Shown: positions 9,927 through 19,942, counted from the stretch's first letter. The stretch: 41,574 bases of DNA from an uncultured Bacteroidota bacterium (GCA_902546095.1 CACCIQ010000008.1:1-41574); one strand, 5' to 3'. The notes: generated by a model from the letters alone, not told the origin. Numbers and translations: made by a program.

Positions 9927-12900
9927 TTGGATTTATTGTTTACAAATAGCGTAGTTCAGCTAAGAGCACTTCTTTTTGTTGTCTTTTTTTCAATATTTCT
10001 AACAACACACAGTCAGAACAGAATTAGTCTTGATACAATTAACAATACTGTCTACATTGGAGAATTCAAATTAAAGACTCCGGAATCAGTAATCTCGAAA
10101 TATATCTATGATCAAGAATTAAATTTATATATATATCAAAGCAAAATAGGTGAAATTGATTATAAAGTTCCAATAACATTAACACCTCAAGAATATAGAG
10201 ATTTATTTAAAGCAAATTATATCAAAAATTATTTCAACGAACAAGTATCAATTTTACAGGACCCAAATAGAGAAGATGAAAAAAGAAATTTACTACCTAA
10301 TCTATATATTAATTCAAATTTTTTTGAGACCCTGTTTGGTGGTAATGAAATTGAGTTGAATCCGCAAGGTTCTATAGGAATTGATATTGGTGCTAGATAC
10401 CTAAAGAGGGATAATCCATCCATTCCAGTGAGAAATCAAAGCAATGTAAATTTAGATTTTAACCAAGCTATATCATTGAGTTTAAATGGGAAAATTGGTA
10501 GTAAATTAAATGTTAATGCAAATTATGATTCTCAATCAACATTCGATTTTCAAAATTTATTAAAATTAGACTACACACCTGATGAAGATGATATTATCCA
10601 AAAAGTTGAGTTGGGTAATGTTAGCATGCCAATTAGCGGATCATTGATTAGTGGAGCTCAGAGTTTGTTTGGTTTCAAGACACAACTAAAATTTGGTGCA
10701 ACAACAATTGATGCAGTAATTTCAGAGCAACGATCTCAATCATCTACATTAAGTGCTAATACAAGTGGAGCATTTAACGAGTTTTCGCTTTTTCCACTTG
10801 ATTATGATAGTAACAGACACTTTTTCTTGGCTCACTTTTTTAGAAAAAACTTTGATAAATTTTTAGAATCATATCCGTATATAAATTCTCCAATTAATAT
10901 AACTCGAGTTGAAATATGGGTTACGAATCAAACAAATGAGACCGATGATGTTAGAAGTATTGTTGCATTACAAGACTTAGCAGAAGTTGATCCAAATTTT
11001 ACTAGAATTGATGATTTTGCAAGTGATTTTTTTATTTCAAATAATATTAATTTGAATCCTGATAACTCTTTAAATAAATTTGATCCTAATCAAATCAATC
11101 AAAATTATTTAAATAGTAATATTAGAAATATTTCTAATGTGAGTAGCGGATTTTCTCAATACACTGATCAAATACGTGAGGGTAGAGATTATACTATATT
11201 AGAAAATGCCAGAAAGTTGGACGATAGTGAATATACAATAAATCAAAAGCTTGGATTTATTTCACTTAATCAATCCTTAAATAATGATGAAGTTCTAGCG
11301 ATTGCATTCCAATACACTTTCCAAGGACAAGTTTTCCAAGTAGGTGAGTTCTCAACTGATTCAGTTGATTTTAACTCAACAGCTTCTAGTTCAGCATTAT
11401 TACTTAAAATGCTAAAAAGTAATTTAAATGATGTTAGTCAACCGATTTTCAAGCTTATGATGAAAAATATATATGATTTGGGAACATATCAAATAAATAC
11501 CGAAGACTTTAATTTAAATATATTTTATAATGATCCAAGTTCTTTAAATTATATTTCACCAATTGATATTGAATCATGGCCAGATAATTTAGAAAAGATT
11601 AGATTATTAAATTTATTTGACTTGGATAATCTTGATAATAATCTAAATATCCAGCAGGGAGGAGATGGATTTTTCGATGCAATTGAGGGAGTTACCTTAA
11701 TAAAAGATAAAGGACTTTTAATTTTTCCAACAATTGAGCCATTTGGTGAATTTCTATTTGAAAAACTAAGAAATTCTAACTCCGAAGATTACAATGACAT
11801 TTCAACTTACAATGAAAACCAAATGAAATATGTCTACAATGAATTATATACAAAAGGTAAAACTTCTGCTGAAAAATTTGTAGAAAAAAATAAATTTAAT
11901 TTAAGGGGAAAATATAAGTCTTCACAAGATAATGGATCAATATCTACAGGTGAATTCAATATTCCGCAGGGATCAGTAGTTGTTACGGCTGGTGGAAGGC
12001 TTTTACAAGAAGGAATTGATTATATAGTAAATTATCAGACTGGCGATGTACAAATATTAAATGACGCTTTAAGAAATTCAAATATTCCTATTGAAATATC
12101 CACAGAAAGTAATTCATTTTATTCGCAGCAAAAAAGAAGATTTTCAGGAATTAATGTTGAACACACCTTTAATCCAAATTTTAAAATCGGAGGCTCACTA
12201 ATTAATTTGAGTGAAAAATCAATAAGCAGAAAAGCTAACTATGGCATTGAACCAGTCAATAACACAATTTTTGGAGTTAATGCAATTTATAATTCTGAGG
12301 CTCCAGTTCTTACAAGATTGGTAAATATTTTGCCCAATATTAAAACAGAAACGACCTCGAATATTTCTTTAAGAACTGAGTTTGCATATTTAATTTCTGC
12401 AAATCCAAGATCATCTGGTTATGACAATAGCGCCAGTGTATACATTGATGATTTTGAAGGCACTCAAAATAAAATCGATTTAAGAGACGTGAATTCATGG
12501 AAACTTGCAAGTATACCCGTTGGATATAAAGGTTATGATTTTGGAAGAAACAATTTGAAATCTGGATATAATAGAGCAAAATTGTCATGGTATAGTATTG
12601 ATCCAATTTTTTACTCATACAGAAGCCCTGATGAAATATCAGCAGATGAAATATCTAAAAATAATACAAGAAGAATATATATTGATGAAATTTTTCCTGA
12701 GCTTGATTTATATCAAGGTGAATCAAGATCTCAGACAACTTTTGATATTTCATTTTATCCTGATGAAAAAGGTCCATACAATAATAATACAACAGATAAT
12801 TTTTTATCTGATAAAAAAAATAATTGGGCTGCAGTAACAAAATCAATTAATACTACAAATTTTAAAAAAGCTAATGTTGAATACATACAGTTTTGGATGC

Positions 12901-15900
12901 TTGATGATTTTGAAGATTATGATTCAAATGAGTTAGAAATTGGTGAAATTATTTTTCATCTAGGCAATATTTCTGAGGATATATTAAATGATGGAAAAAA
13001 ACAATATGAAAATGGACTTCCAACGAAGCCTTCAGATTTATTTGAAACTTCAAACTGGGGTAAAACACCTAATAGTCAATCATTGGTCTATGCATTTAAT
13101 TCAAATCCAAATCAAAGAAAAGAACAAGATTTAGGATATGATGGTCTAAACGATGATGAAGAATTAATTTATTATAGTAATGGAAACCCAAATGATCCGT
13201 CCGGGGATAATTATGAATATTATTTAAAAAGAAGTGGTGGTATTTTAAATAGATATAAAAACTATAATGGTAGTCAGGGTAATTCACCTGTAGATTTAAG
13301 TTCAAATAATAGAGGGTCAACTACCCTTCCTGACACTGAGGATGTAAATAATGATAATACAATGAATAGAGTAGATAGTTATTTTGAATATAAAATACCT
13401 ATCCTAAAAAATATTACAAAAGAAAATCACCCATTTGTTTCTGATATAAGGGAAAACTCAAATGTTAAGCTTGCAAACGGATCCACCACTAGTTCAAGAT
13501 GGATTCAGTTTAAGATTCCAATATTTCCTGAATATTATGAAGGAACAAAATATGGTAGCTTTTTTAATGCAATTAATGGGATAAATGACTTAAAAACAAT
13601 AAGATTTATCAGACTAGCTGTTAAAGGATTTTCAAAACCAATTACCCTAAGATTTGCAACCTTAGATTTAGTTAAAACTGATTGGAAAAGATATAATCAG
13701 CCTTTAAATAATGATAGTTCAATCCACAGGGAAACAAACTTCGAAATAGGCAGTGTTAATATTTTAGATAACGAGAATAGATCTCCTGTTAACTATGTAT
13801 TACCCCCCGGTGTCGAAAGAGAGGAAATTATTAATAATAATTCTATAATAAGACAAAATGAACAATCTTTATCTTTAAAAGTTCAGGATTTAAAACCTCA
13901 GGATTCACGAGCTGTTTACAAAAATATAGACTTAGATCTCCGAAACTATAAAAAAATAAAAATGTTTTTGCATGCAGAATCTATTGAAGGAAAAATACCA
14001 CTTCCTGGTGACGGTGCTGAGGACAGATATGATGAGAGACTTGTAGCTTTCTTAAGATTTGGGAATGATATTAATGAAAATTATTATCAAATTGAAGTTC
14101 CTTTGAAGCCAACATCATATAATTTAGGACAATCAAACAGGTATAGTCCAGAAAAAGTCTGGCAGCCTGAAAGTAATTCAATTGATTTTGATTTAGAAAA
14201 GTTTTTAGATATTAAATTAAAACTGATCTCTGAAAGAATTCAATTTAATGATGCAATTTATTTTGATGAGGATTTAAATATTATTAATGAATTTAGTCTA
14301 ATCAGTAATTTGCCTGGTCAAAAAAAATATAAATTTTCAATAAAGGGGAATCCATCGCTTGGAAGAATAAAAACGATAGCATTAGGACTTAAAAATCCGT
14401 CAGATAAAATTGGAAATAATCTCTCTGGAGAAGTATGGTTCAACGAATTAAGACTTTCTGAAATTGATGGTACTGGAGGGTGGTCAGCAGTAGCAAATCT
14501 TGACGCAAATCTTGCTGATTTTGCTAATGTTTCATTTAGTGGGAGGATGTCAACAGATGGTTTCGGTTCAGTAGATAAATCACCAAATGAAACAAGCAAT
14601 GAAAATTACAGCCAATATTCTTTCATAACTAATGTTAATGCGGGACAGCTTTTTCCAGAAAAATGGGGACTACAAATCCCAGTAAGTTATACATATTCCC
14701 AGGAACTAACAAAACCAAAATATGACTCATATTATAATGATTTAGATCTCGACAATATACTTGAAATTACTGAAAATAGAGATTCTGTGTTAAACCAATC
14801 TAGGTTAGTTTCTAATTCTAAAAGCTTTAGTATTCTAGGTTTATCAAAAAGAAAAACTAATGATAAGAAACCTAAATTATATGATATTGAAAATATAAAT
14901 GTATCCTATAGTTATTCTGAAAGTAATTACAGAGATTTTGAAATGGAGTATTCAGACAGGAGAATGGTAATGACCAATGCTCAATATTCTTACACTTTTA
15001 ATAATCTAAATATTTATCCATTTGAAAAAATTCTAGAAAATAAAAATTCAAAATATTTAAAATGGTTAAAAGAATTTAATTTTAATCCATTGCCGAATAG
15101 CTTGACTTTTTCTGGAAATTTCAATAGGTCCTTGTTTAAACAAAAGTTTAGAGAAATAAATTATTCAGGTATTATATCGGAAAATCAAATTCCAGTTCCT
15201 GAATTTACTCAATCTAAGTTTATGTTTGATTGGCTACTCTCAATATCACACAATCTCTCAAAGTCATTGATTTTAAATTATAATTCATCAAACTCGAGTC
15301 TAATACCATCTTTTAGTAAAGGAATTAATACAACTGAAAGGAATAGGTTGGAGTTGTTTGAGAAGTTTTTTAATGTAGGAGAGCCTAATTTTTATAATCA
15401 AAATTTTACAGCAAACTATAATCTTCCGATATCAAATTTCCCATTTTTAGATTTTATTGATGCTAATTATTCATACAGTGGAAATTTTAATTGGCAGCGA
15501 GGATCGGATATCCTAAACAATGTCACTGATCAACTTGGAAATAAATTAGGGAGAGTCAACACTGTTCAAAATTCAAATAATCAGACATTAAATTTTTCTT
15601 TGAATTTTGATAAAATCTACAGACAAATAAATTTTTCAGAAAATAACTTTTTGGTTAATTTATTAACGTCATTAAAAAGAGTTAGATCAACTTACAGCGA
15701 AAATTCAGGTAAGGTTTTACCAGGATATATCCCTTCAATAGGATTTTTAGGTACATTAAAACCATCCTTTGGTTTCGTATTTGGCTCTCAAAAAGATGTA
15801 AGATTTGAGGCTGCAAAAAATGGTTGGTTGACAACATTTAATGATTTCAATCAGCAGTTTCAAAAAGTATTTAATTCAAAGTTTGATTTATCTGCAGAAA

Positions 15901-16964
15901 TAGAATTATTTAAAAATCTAAAACTTGATTTAAATGCAAACAGAACTTATTCAAATAATTACTCAGAAAACTATTCAATAATTGAAAATAATTATAATCA
16001 AGTAAATACTAATTTTTATGGAAATTTTTCTATTTCAAGTAATATGCTAAAAACCTCATTCAAAGATAGATCTGTTAACTTTTCTAATGATTTTGAAAAT
16101 TTTAAGAAAAATAGAATTCAGATCGCAAATAGACTTATTTCATTAAAAAATCTAGGTAATATCAGCTATGACAGCGACGGTTTTCCAAATGGATATAGCA
16201 ATGTAAGTCAAGCTGTATTAATACCAGCTTTTATAGCAGCATATACAGGAAATGATGTTTCAAAAGTTTCCTTGAACCCAATTACAAGTAATCCAAAATT
16301 AAATTGGACATTGCAGTATGATGGCCTTGAAAAGCTTTTTGATCAAGTTTTTTCACGTCTTTCCATTCAGCATGGATATAGGTCTAATTTTACAATTAAT
16401 AATTTTAATTATAATCTAAATTTTGCAGAGAACGGAATTGATAATTCGGGAAATTATTATGATAAAATAATTTTTTCCAATATTAATTTAGTTGAACAAT
16501 TTAATCCCCTCATTAGATTAGATCTTGAATTAAAAAATTCTCTAAGGATTATATTTGATGTCATTAAAGATAGAGCAGTCTCTTTAAGTTTATCAAATAA
16601 TTTAATTACTGAATCATGGGGAAATGAATATACTTTAGGAATGGGTTACAGAATAAAAAATTTGAAACTAAGATCAAATTTAGCCTCTAATGGAAATAAT
16701 TTTATTGGAGATTTAAATACCAAAATTGATTTAAACCTAAGAAAAAATATAACTGTAATTAGAAACTTGGAAATTGATGATAATAAAGTTTCTGCAGGGC
16801 AATCTATTTTTTCTCTAAAACTTAGCGCTGACTATGCTTTAACCAAAAGTTTTTCAGCTATCTTTTTCTACGATCATTTATTTTCTAAGTATGAAATTTC
16901 CACTGCGTTTCCTCAAACAAATATTAGATCAGGATTTACATTAAGATACAGTTTTGGAAATTAA
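9927..16964 (+). CDS. sprA: T9SS outer-membrane translocon SprA (gliding motility)
   Basis: SprA forms the very large outer-membrane beta barrel through which type IX cargo leaves the cell; it is required for gliding and for export of CHU_C or type A sorted proteins. The 2345-residue length matches the family. The N-terminus is a signal peptide ending near THSQ (about residue 30), followed by the SprA N-terminal regions (LNGKIGSKLNVNANYDSQ; LGNVSMPISGSLISGAQSLF; GSVVVTAGGRLLQEGIDYIV; SASVYIDDFEGTQ), and many barrel strands to the C-terminal FTLRYSFGN. There is no ATG or GTG ahead of the signal peptide: the only in-frame candidates are TTG at 9927 and TTG at 9936, after a stop at 9909. The start lies 4 bases after the ruvA stop, so translational coupling is plausible. 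Partners PorV and Plug are not in the window. Confidence 0.96.
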   Translation: MDLLFTNSVVQLRALLFVVFFSIFLTTHSQNRISLDTINNTVYIGEFKLKTPESVISKYIYDQELNLYIYQSKIGEIDYKVPITLTPQEYRDLFKANYIKNYFNEQVSILQDPNREDEKRNLLPNLYINSNFFETLFGGNEIELNPQGSIGIDIGARYLKRDNPSIPVRNQSNVNLDFNQAISLSLNGKIGSKLNVNANYDSQSTFDFQNLLKLDYTPDEDDIIQKVELGNVSMPISGSLISGAQSLFGFKTQLKFGATTIDAVISEQRSQSSTLSANTSGAFNEFSLFPLDYDSNRHFFLAHFFRKNFDKFLESYPYINSPINITRVEIWVTNQTNETDDVRSIVALQDLAEVDPNFTRIDDFASDFFISNNINLNPDNSLNKFDPNQINQNYLNSNIRNISNVSSGFSQYTDQIREGRDYTILENARKLDDSEYTINQKLGFISLNQSLNNDEVLAIAFQYTFQGQVFQVGEFSTDSVDFNSTASSSALLLKMLKSNLNDVSQPIFKLMMKNIYDLGTYQINTEDFNLNIFYNDPSSLNYISPIDIESWPDNLEKIRLLNLFDLDNLDNNLNIQQGGDGFFDAIEGVTLIKDKGLLIFPTIEPFGEFLFEKLRNSNSEDYNDISTYNENQMKYVYNELYTKGKTSAEKFVEKNKFNLRGKYKSSQDNGSISTGEFNIPQGSVVVTAGGRLLQEGIDYIVNYQTGDVQILNDALRNSNIPIEISTESNSFYSQQKRRFSGINVEHTFNPNFKIGGSLINLSEKSISRKANYGIEPVNNTIFGVNAIYNSEAPVLTRLVNILPNIKTETTSNISLRTEFAYLISANPRSSGYDNSASVYIDDFEGTQNKIDLRDVNSWKLASIPVGYKGYDFGRNNLKSGYNRAKLSWYSIDPIFYSYRSPDEISADEISKNNTRRIYIDEIFPELDLYQGESRSQTTFDISFYPDEKGPYNNNTTDNFLSDKKNNWAAVTKSINTTNFKKANVEYIQFWMLDDFEDYDSNELEIGEIIFHLGNISEDILNDGKKQYENGLPTKPSDLFETSNWGKTPNSQSLVYAFNSNPNQRKEQDLGYDGLNDDEELIYYSNGNPNDPSGDNYEYYLKRSGGILNRYKNYNGSQGNSPVDLSSNNRGSTTLPDTEDVNNDNTMNRVDSYFEYKIPILKNITKENHPFVSDIRENSNVKLANGSTTSSRWIQFKIPIFPEYYEGTKYGSFFNAINGINDLKTIRFIRLAVKGFSKPITLRFATLDLVKTDWKRYNQPLNNDSSIHRETNFEIGSVNILDNENRSPVNYVLPPGVEREEIINNNSIIRQNEQSLSLKVQDLKPQDSRAVYKNIDLDLRNYKKIKMFLHAESIEGKIPLPGDGAEDRYDERLVAFLRFGNDINENYYQIEVPLKPTSYNLGQSNRYSPEKVWQPESNSIDFDLEKFLDIKLKLISERIQFNDAIYFDEDLNIINEFSLISNLPGQKKYKFSIKGNPSLGRIKTIALGLKNPSDKIGNNLSGEVWFNELRLSEIDGTGGWSAVANLDANLADFANVSFSGRMSTDGFGSVDKSPNETSNENYSQYSFITNVNAGQLFPEKWGLQIPVSYTYSQELTKPKYDSYYNDLDLDNILEITENRDSVLNQSRLVSNSKSFSILGLSKRKTNDKKPKLYDIENINVSYSYSESNYRDFEMEYSDRRMVMTNAQYSYTFNNLNIYPFEKILENKNSKYLKWLKEFNFNPLPNSLTFSGNFNRSLFKQKFREINYSGIISENQIPVPEFTQSKFMFDWLLSISHNLSKSLILNYNSSNSSLIPSFSKGINTTERNRLELFEKFFNVGEPNFYNQNFTANYNLPISNFPFLDFIDANYSYSGNFNWQRGSDILNNVTDQLGNKLGRVNTVQNSNNQTLNFSLNFDKIYRQINFSENNFLVNLLTSLKRVRSTYSENSGKVLPGYIPSIGFLGTLKPSFGFVFGSQKDVRFEAAKNGWLTTFNDFNQQFQKVFNSKFDLSAEIELFKNLKLDLNANRTYSNNYSENYSIIENNYNQVNTNFYGNFSISSNMLKTSFKDRSVNFSNDFENFKKNRIQIANRLISLKNLGNISYDSDGFPNGYSNVSQAVLIPAFIAAYTGNDVSKVSLNPITSNPKLNWTLQYDGLEKLFDQVFSRLSIQHGYRSNFTINNFNYNLNFAENGIDNSGNYYDKIIFSNINLVEQFNPLIRLDLELKNSLRIIFDVIKDRAVSLSLSNNLITESWGNEYTLGMGYRIKNLKLRSNLASNGNNFIGDLNTKIDLNLRKNITVIRNLEIDDNKVSAGQSIFSLKLSADYALTKSFSAIFFYDHLFSKYEISTAFPQTNIRSGFTLRYSFGN

Positions 16965-17007
16965 AAATTTATTTTTTTATATCTAACTTAAGTTATAATT
17001 TAGGAAA

Positions 17008-17385
17008 ATGGATATAAAGGAAAATTTAAAATATACTAAAGATCATGAGTGGATTAAATTGGATGGCAATATTGCAACAGTAGGTATTACAGATTTCGCT
17101 CAAAGCGAGCTTGGAGATATTGTCTATGTTGAAGTGGATACATTAGATGAAACATTAAACAAAGACGATGTGTTTGGGACAGTTGAGGCTGTTAAAACAG
17201 TGTCGGATCTCTTTTTACCAATGTCAGGCAAAATCATTGAGTTTAATGAAAATCTTTCAGATTCTCCAGAATCTATTAATGATTCACCTTATGAAGAAGG
17301 ATGGATAATTAAAGTTGAGGTTTCAAATCCAAATGAGATGAGTGAGCTTCTCGATAATAATCAATACAAGGAATTAATTGGATAG
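17008..17385 (+). CDS. gcvH: Glycine cleavage system H protein
   Basis: GcvH is the lipoylated carrier of the glycine cleavage system; it shuttles the aminomethyl group between the P, T and L proteins in the cytoplasm, and in some bacteria also serves in lipoate transfer. The 125-residue protein has the standard sequence: YTKDHEWIKLDGNIATVGIT at the start, FAQSELGDIVYVE, then VFGTVEAVKTVSDL containing the lipoyl-acceptor Lys63, and the C-terminal NDSPYEEGWIIKVEV. The start is the ATG 43 bases after sprA. Its last 8 bases overlap the TTG start of the VanZ-like gene. The P and T protein genes are not in this window. Confidence 0.97.
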   Translation: MDIKENLKYTKDHEWIKLDGNIATVGITDFAQSELGDIVYVEVDTLDETLNKDDVFGTVEAVKTVSDLFLPMSGKIIEFNENLSDSPESINDSPYEEGWIIKVEVSNPNEMSELLDNNQYKELIG

Positions 17386-17737
17386 AAAGTATATTTCTAA
17401 AATTGCATTTTTTTACTCTTTATTTCTCATATTACTTTCGTTAGTTCCTATCCCAGATCTTGGATGGCCAATATTTAAATTATTTGAGATTGATAAGTTG
17501 GTACACTTTGTCATGTATTTTTCATTAACGATATTATGGTGTTTAGCTTCTGAAAATTTTTATAAATCAAATTTTAAATTGCTATTATTTGCAATATTTT
17601 TTGGATTTGCTTTGGAAATTTTCCAACATATACTTCCTTTCGGAAGATATTTTGACTTAGCAGATTTATTAGCCAATAGTTTAGGGGTTATATTTGGAAT
17701 AATTATTTTGTACTATATAAAAAAAAAATTACTTTAG
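17378..17737 (+). CDS. VanZ-like small membrane protein
   Basis: A 119-residue protein of the VanZ-like family with four predicted membrane helices (about residues 8-26, 40-58, 66-84 and 93-114). Family features are the motif EIDKLVHFVMYFSLT in helix two and EIFQHILPFGRYFDLADL, with N and G residues in the last helix. VanZ itself gives low-level teicoplanin resistance in enterococci, but the role of the many chromosomal VanZ-like proteins in Bacteroidota is unknown, and none should be assumed here. The only plausible start is TTG at 17378, overlapping the end of gcvH by 8 bases; the next in-frame ATG would remove the first helix. It lies between gcvH and tonB, a placement common in flavobacteria. 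Confidence 0.8.
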   Translation: MDRKYISKIAFFYSLFLILLSLVPIPDLGWPIFKLFEIDKLVHFVMYFSLTILWCLASENFYKSNFKLLLFAIFFGFALEIFQHILPFGRYFDLADLLANSLGVIFGIIILYYIKKKLL

Positions 17738-17743
17738 CGAAGA

Positions 17744-18445
17744 ATGAGATCTAAAAAAAATCCAAAAGCAGATTTAAATAAAAAAAGTACATTTTACTTT
17801 TCAATTGGTTTATTTATAGTCCTATTTGTCTCTTGGCAAGCAATTGAATATAAAAACTATGATGATGATGGCTATGGTTATATTGCATTAGATGTTGATG
17901 ACGATGATGATGAAGAAATTCCTATTACTGAGCAATTAAAAACACCCCCTCCACCACCACCACCACCAGCTCCTGAAATAATTGAAGTAGTTGAGGATGA
18001 GGAAGAAATCGAAGAAACAATAATTGAATCTACTGAAACTGACCAAGAAGAAATTGTTGAAGAGGTTGAAGTAGTTGAAGAAGATTTAGATTTAGATGTC
18101 CCTTTTGCCATAATTGAAGATGTTCCATTATATCCTGGCTGTGAAAGAGTTCCGAAGTCTCAAAGAAGGTCTTGTTTTCAAGAACAAATACAAAAGCATA
18201 TTGCCAGAAATTTTAGGTATCCTGAAATCGCCCAGGAGATGGGTATACAAGGAAGAGTTTTTGTCCAGTTTACTATAGCAAAAGATGGATCAATAACCGC
18301 TATTAGAACTAGAGGACCAGATAAAAATTTAGAAAAAGAGGCCTCAAGAATTATTGGTAAATTGCCAAAAATGACACCTGGTAAACAAAGAGGAAGACCT
18401 GTTAGAGTACCCTTTAGTATTCCTATCATATTTAAGTTGCAATAA
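17744..18445 (+). CDS. TonB-family energy transducer
   Basis: An inner-membrane protein that passes proton-motive-force energy to TonB-dependent outer-membrane receptors. Of 233 residues, about 1-16 are cytoplasmic and basic, about 17-35 form the single anchor helix (FYFSIGLFIVLFVSW), then comes a short very acidic stretch (DVDDDDDEE), a proline run (TPPPPPPPPAPE, about residues 67-78), a Glu-rich spacer, and the C-terminal TonB domain from about 145 (FRYPEIAQEMGIQGRVFVQF ... FSIPIIFKL). The YPGCERVP and SCFQEQI pair of cysteines just before the domain is usual in Bacteroidota TonB proteins. Expected partners ExbB and ExbD are not in the window. It starts at ATG 6 bases after the VanZ-like gene. 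Confidence 0.92.
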   Translation: MRSKKNPKADLNKKSTFYFSIGLFIVLFVSWQAIEYKNYDDDGYGYIALDVDDDDDEEIPITEQLKTPPPPPPPPAPEIIEVVEDEEEIEETIIESTETDQEEIVEEVEVVEEDLDLDVPFAIIEDVPLYPGCERVPKSQRRSCFQEQIQKHIARNFRYPEIAQEMGIQGRVFVQFTIAKDGSITAIRTRGPDKNLEKEASRIIGKLPKMTPGKQRGRPVRVPFSIPIIFKLQ

Positions 18446-18448
18446 ATA

Positions 18449-18479
18449 TTTGTCTAGGGATTTTTTTGGACTAATTTTG
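18449..18479 (+). promoter_or_regulatory. Bacteroidota-type promoter for the oxidase cassette
   Basis: TTTG at 18449-18452, a 19-base spacer, and TAATTTTG at 18472-18479 match both halves of the Bacteroidota housekeeping promoter (TTTG / TAnnTTTG). It sits right after the tonB-family stop and 16 bases before the GTG of cyoE, so the leader would be only about 10 bases. This suggests the oxidase cassette has its own promoter and is not simply read through from sprA. Confidence 0.7.
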
Positions 18480-18495
18480 CATCCTTTAAATTATT

Positions 18496-19362
18496 GTGTT
18501 TCTAAATAAATCCAAAGTTTTTTTATCATTAACTAAAGCGAGACTTTCATTTAGTGTTGTTTTCTCAACACTTGCAGGTTATATTTTAGCAGTAGAATTA
18601 GTAAATTTTTTTGATCTAGCACTTCTTCTTATTGGCGGTTATTGTATGGTTGGAGCATCCAATTCTTTTAATCAAATAATTGAAAAGGATAAAGATGCTT
18701 TAATGGACAGAACAAAAAAAAGGCCACTTCCAACAAAAGAAATATCAACATCAAACGCTTTTTGGATTTCTGTTTTATTGACTCTTGCAGGACTGGGAAT
18801 ATTATATACAATCAATTACAAAACAGCATTTTTTGCTGCTGTATCAGTCTTTATATATACATGTATTTACACACCGTTAAAACCTATTACTCCTTTGTCC
18901 GTATTTGTGGGTGCAATTCCCGGTGCGATACCATTTATGTTAGGTTGGGTTGCAGCTACAAATAGTTTTGGTATTGAACCAGGCACTCTTTTTATGATTC
19001 AATTTTTTTGGCAATTTCCTCACTTTTGGGCGTTGGGATGGATGCTGGATGATGACTATAAAAAAGCTGGATTTAATATGCTACCAACTGGAAAGAAGGA
19101 CAAAAAAACTGCTATACAAATTATATTATATATCATCTGGATGATTATAATTTCAATATTTCCTTATTCTGGATTAACAGGAGCTTTATCCCTAAGTATT
19201 TATGGAGCAATTATTGTACTAATTCTGGGAATATTAATGTTGATGTTTGCTGTTAATTTGTATAATAGAATGAATACTGAATCTGCGAGAAGACTGTTTT
19301 TATTCACAATTTTTTATCTAACTTCAATTCAATTAGTATATATTTTTGATAAGTTCATATGA
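18496..19362 (+). CDS. cyoE: Heme O synthase (protoheme IX farnesyltransferase)
   Basis: Also called CtaB. An integral membrane prenyltransferase of the UbiA superfamily that attaches a farnesyl group to heme B to give heme O, the precursor of the heme A used by cytochrome c oxidase. The 288-residue length and about nine membrane helices fit. The Asp-rich prenyl-diphosphate site is present in NSFNQIIEKDKDALMDRTKK followed by RPLP, and the second Asp region lies in GWMLDDDYKKAGFNMLP. The start codon is GTG, 16 bases after a well-formed promoter; there is no nearby in-frame ATG before the first helix. The stop overlaps the ATG of the next gene (ATGA), linking it to the oxidase subunits. Confidence 0.95.
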   Translation: MFLNKSKVFLSLTKARLSFSVVFSTLAGYILAVELVNFFDLALLLIGGYCMVGASNSFNQIIEKDKDALMDRTKKRPLPTKEISTSNAFWISVLLTLAGLGILYTINYKTAFFAAVSVFIYTCIYTPLKPITPLSVFVGAIPGAIPFMLGWVAATNSFGIEPGTLFMIQFFWQFPHFWALGWMLDDDYKKAGFNMLPTGKKDKKTAIQIILYIIWMIIISIFPYSGLTGALSLSIYGAIIVLILGILMLMFAVNLYNRMNTESARRLFLFTIFYLTSIQLVYIFDKFI

Positions 19363-19934
19363 GTAAAAGTAATTTAAATACAAACAATGTAAGGGCAAAA
19401 AAAATGATGTTATTATTTGCATTATTAAGTATAACAATGACATTTGCTGGACTTACAAGTGCTTACTTAGTTAGCAAGGGAAGACCAGATTGGCTTGTAG
19501 ACTTTCAATTGCCAAATTTATTTTTTTATAGTACGTTAATAATTGTACTAAGTAGTCTTACAATTCAAATTTCATATTATTATTTGAAAACAAATCAATC
19601 AAAAAATAAAGTTGTTACATGGCTTACAGCTACATTTTTACTTGGAATAATTTTTTGTTTTTTACAATTTTATTCTTTTAAGAGTTTAATAGAAATGGGT
19701 TATTTTTTTGCAGGTGCACAAAGTACTATTACAACCTCATTTATTTATGTATTAACCTTTCTGCATGGTTTACATCTTCTTGCTGGATTAATTGTTTTAA
19801 CTGTCTTAATTTATAATACAGTTAAAAACAAATACACGACAAATAAGCTTGGTTTTGAGTTGGGTATATACTTTTGGCATTTTTTGGACATTTTATGGGT
19901 GTATTTGTTTTTATTTTTCTATTTCTTTGGATAA
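19359..19934 (+). CDS. Cytochrome c oxidase subunit III (first copy, short)
   Basis: Heme-copper oxidase subunit III family, 191 residues with five predicted membrane helices, the short form found in many bacteria. Family signs are the MTFAGLTSAYLVSKG helix, YFFAGAQSTITTSFIYVLTF, the conserved FLHGLHLLAGL helix, and the terminal IYFWHFLDILWVYLFLFFYF. Subunit III carries no metal; it stabilises the catalytic subunit. It begins with an ATG overlapping the cyoE stop. A second, longer subunit III follows, and the paired arrangement is usual in Bacteroidota. Subunits I and II are not in the window. Confidence 0.92.
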   Translation: MSKSNLNTNNVRAKKMMLLFALLSITMTFAGLTSAYLVSKGRPDWLVDFQLPNLFFYSTLIIVLSSLTIQISYYYLKTNQSKNKVVTWLTATFLLGIIFCFLQFYSFKSLIEMGYFFAGAQSTITTSFIYVLTFLHGLHLLAGLIVLTVLIYNTVKNKYTTNKLGFELGIYFWHFLDILWVYLFLFFYFFG

Positions 19935-19942
19935 AATTTACT

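Noticed and set aside
12340-13320. Several antisense and shifted frames of 60-95 residues inside sprA
   Set aside because: AT-rich low-complexity shadows of a clearly coding gene; no recognisable domain.
17378-17737. Antibiotic resistance role for the VanZ-like protein
   Set aside because: Chromosomal VanZ-like proteins are widespread, with no van cluster here; no ground for a resistance call.
17878-18111. Antisense 77-residue frame rich in Ser, Thr and Gly, opposite the tonB-family gene
   Set aside because: It is the reverse reading of the acidic and proline-rich codons of the TonB protein; no start context or family likeness.
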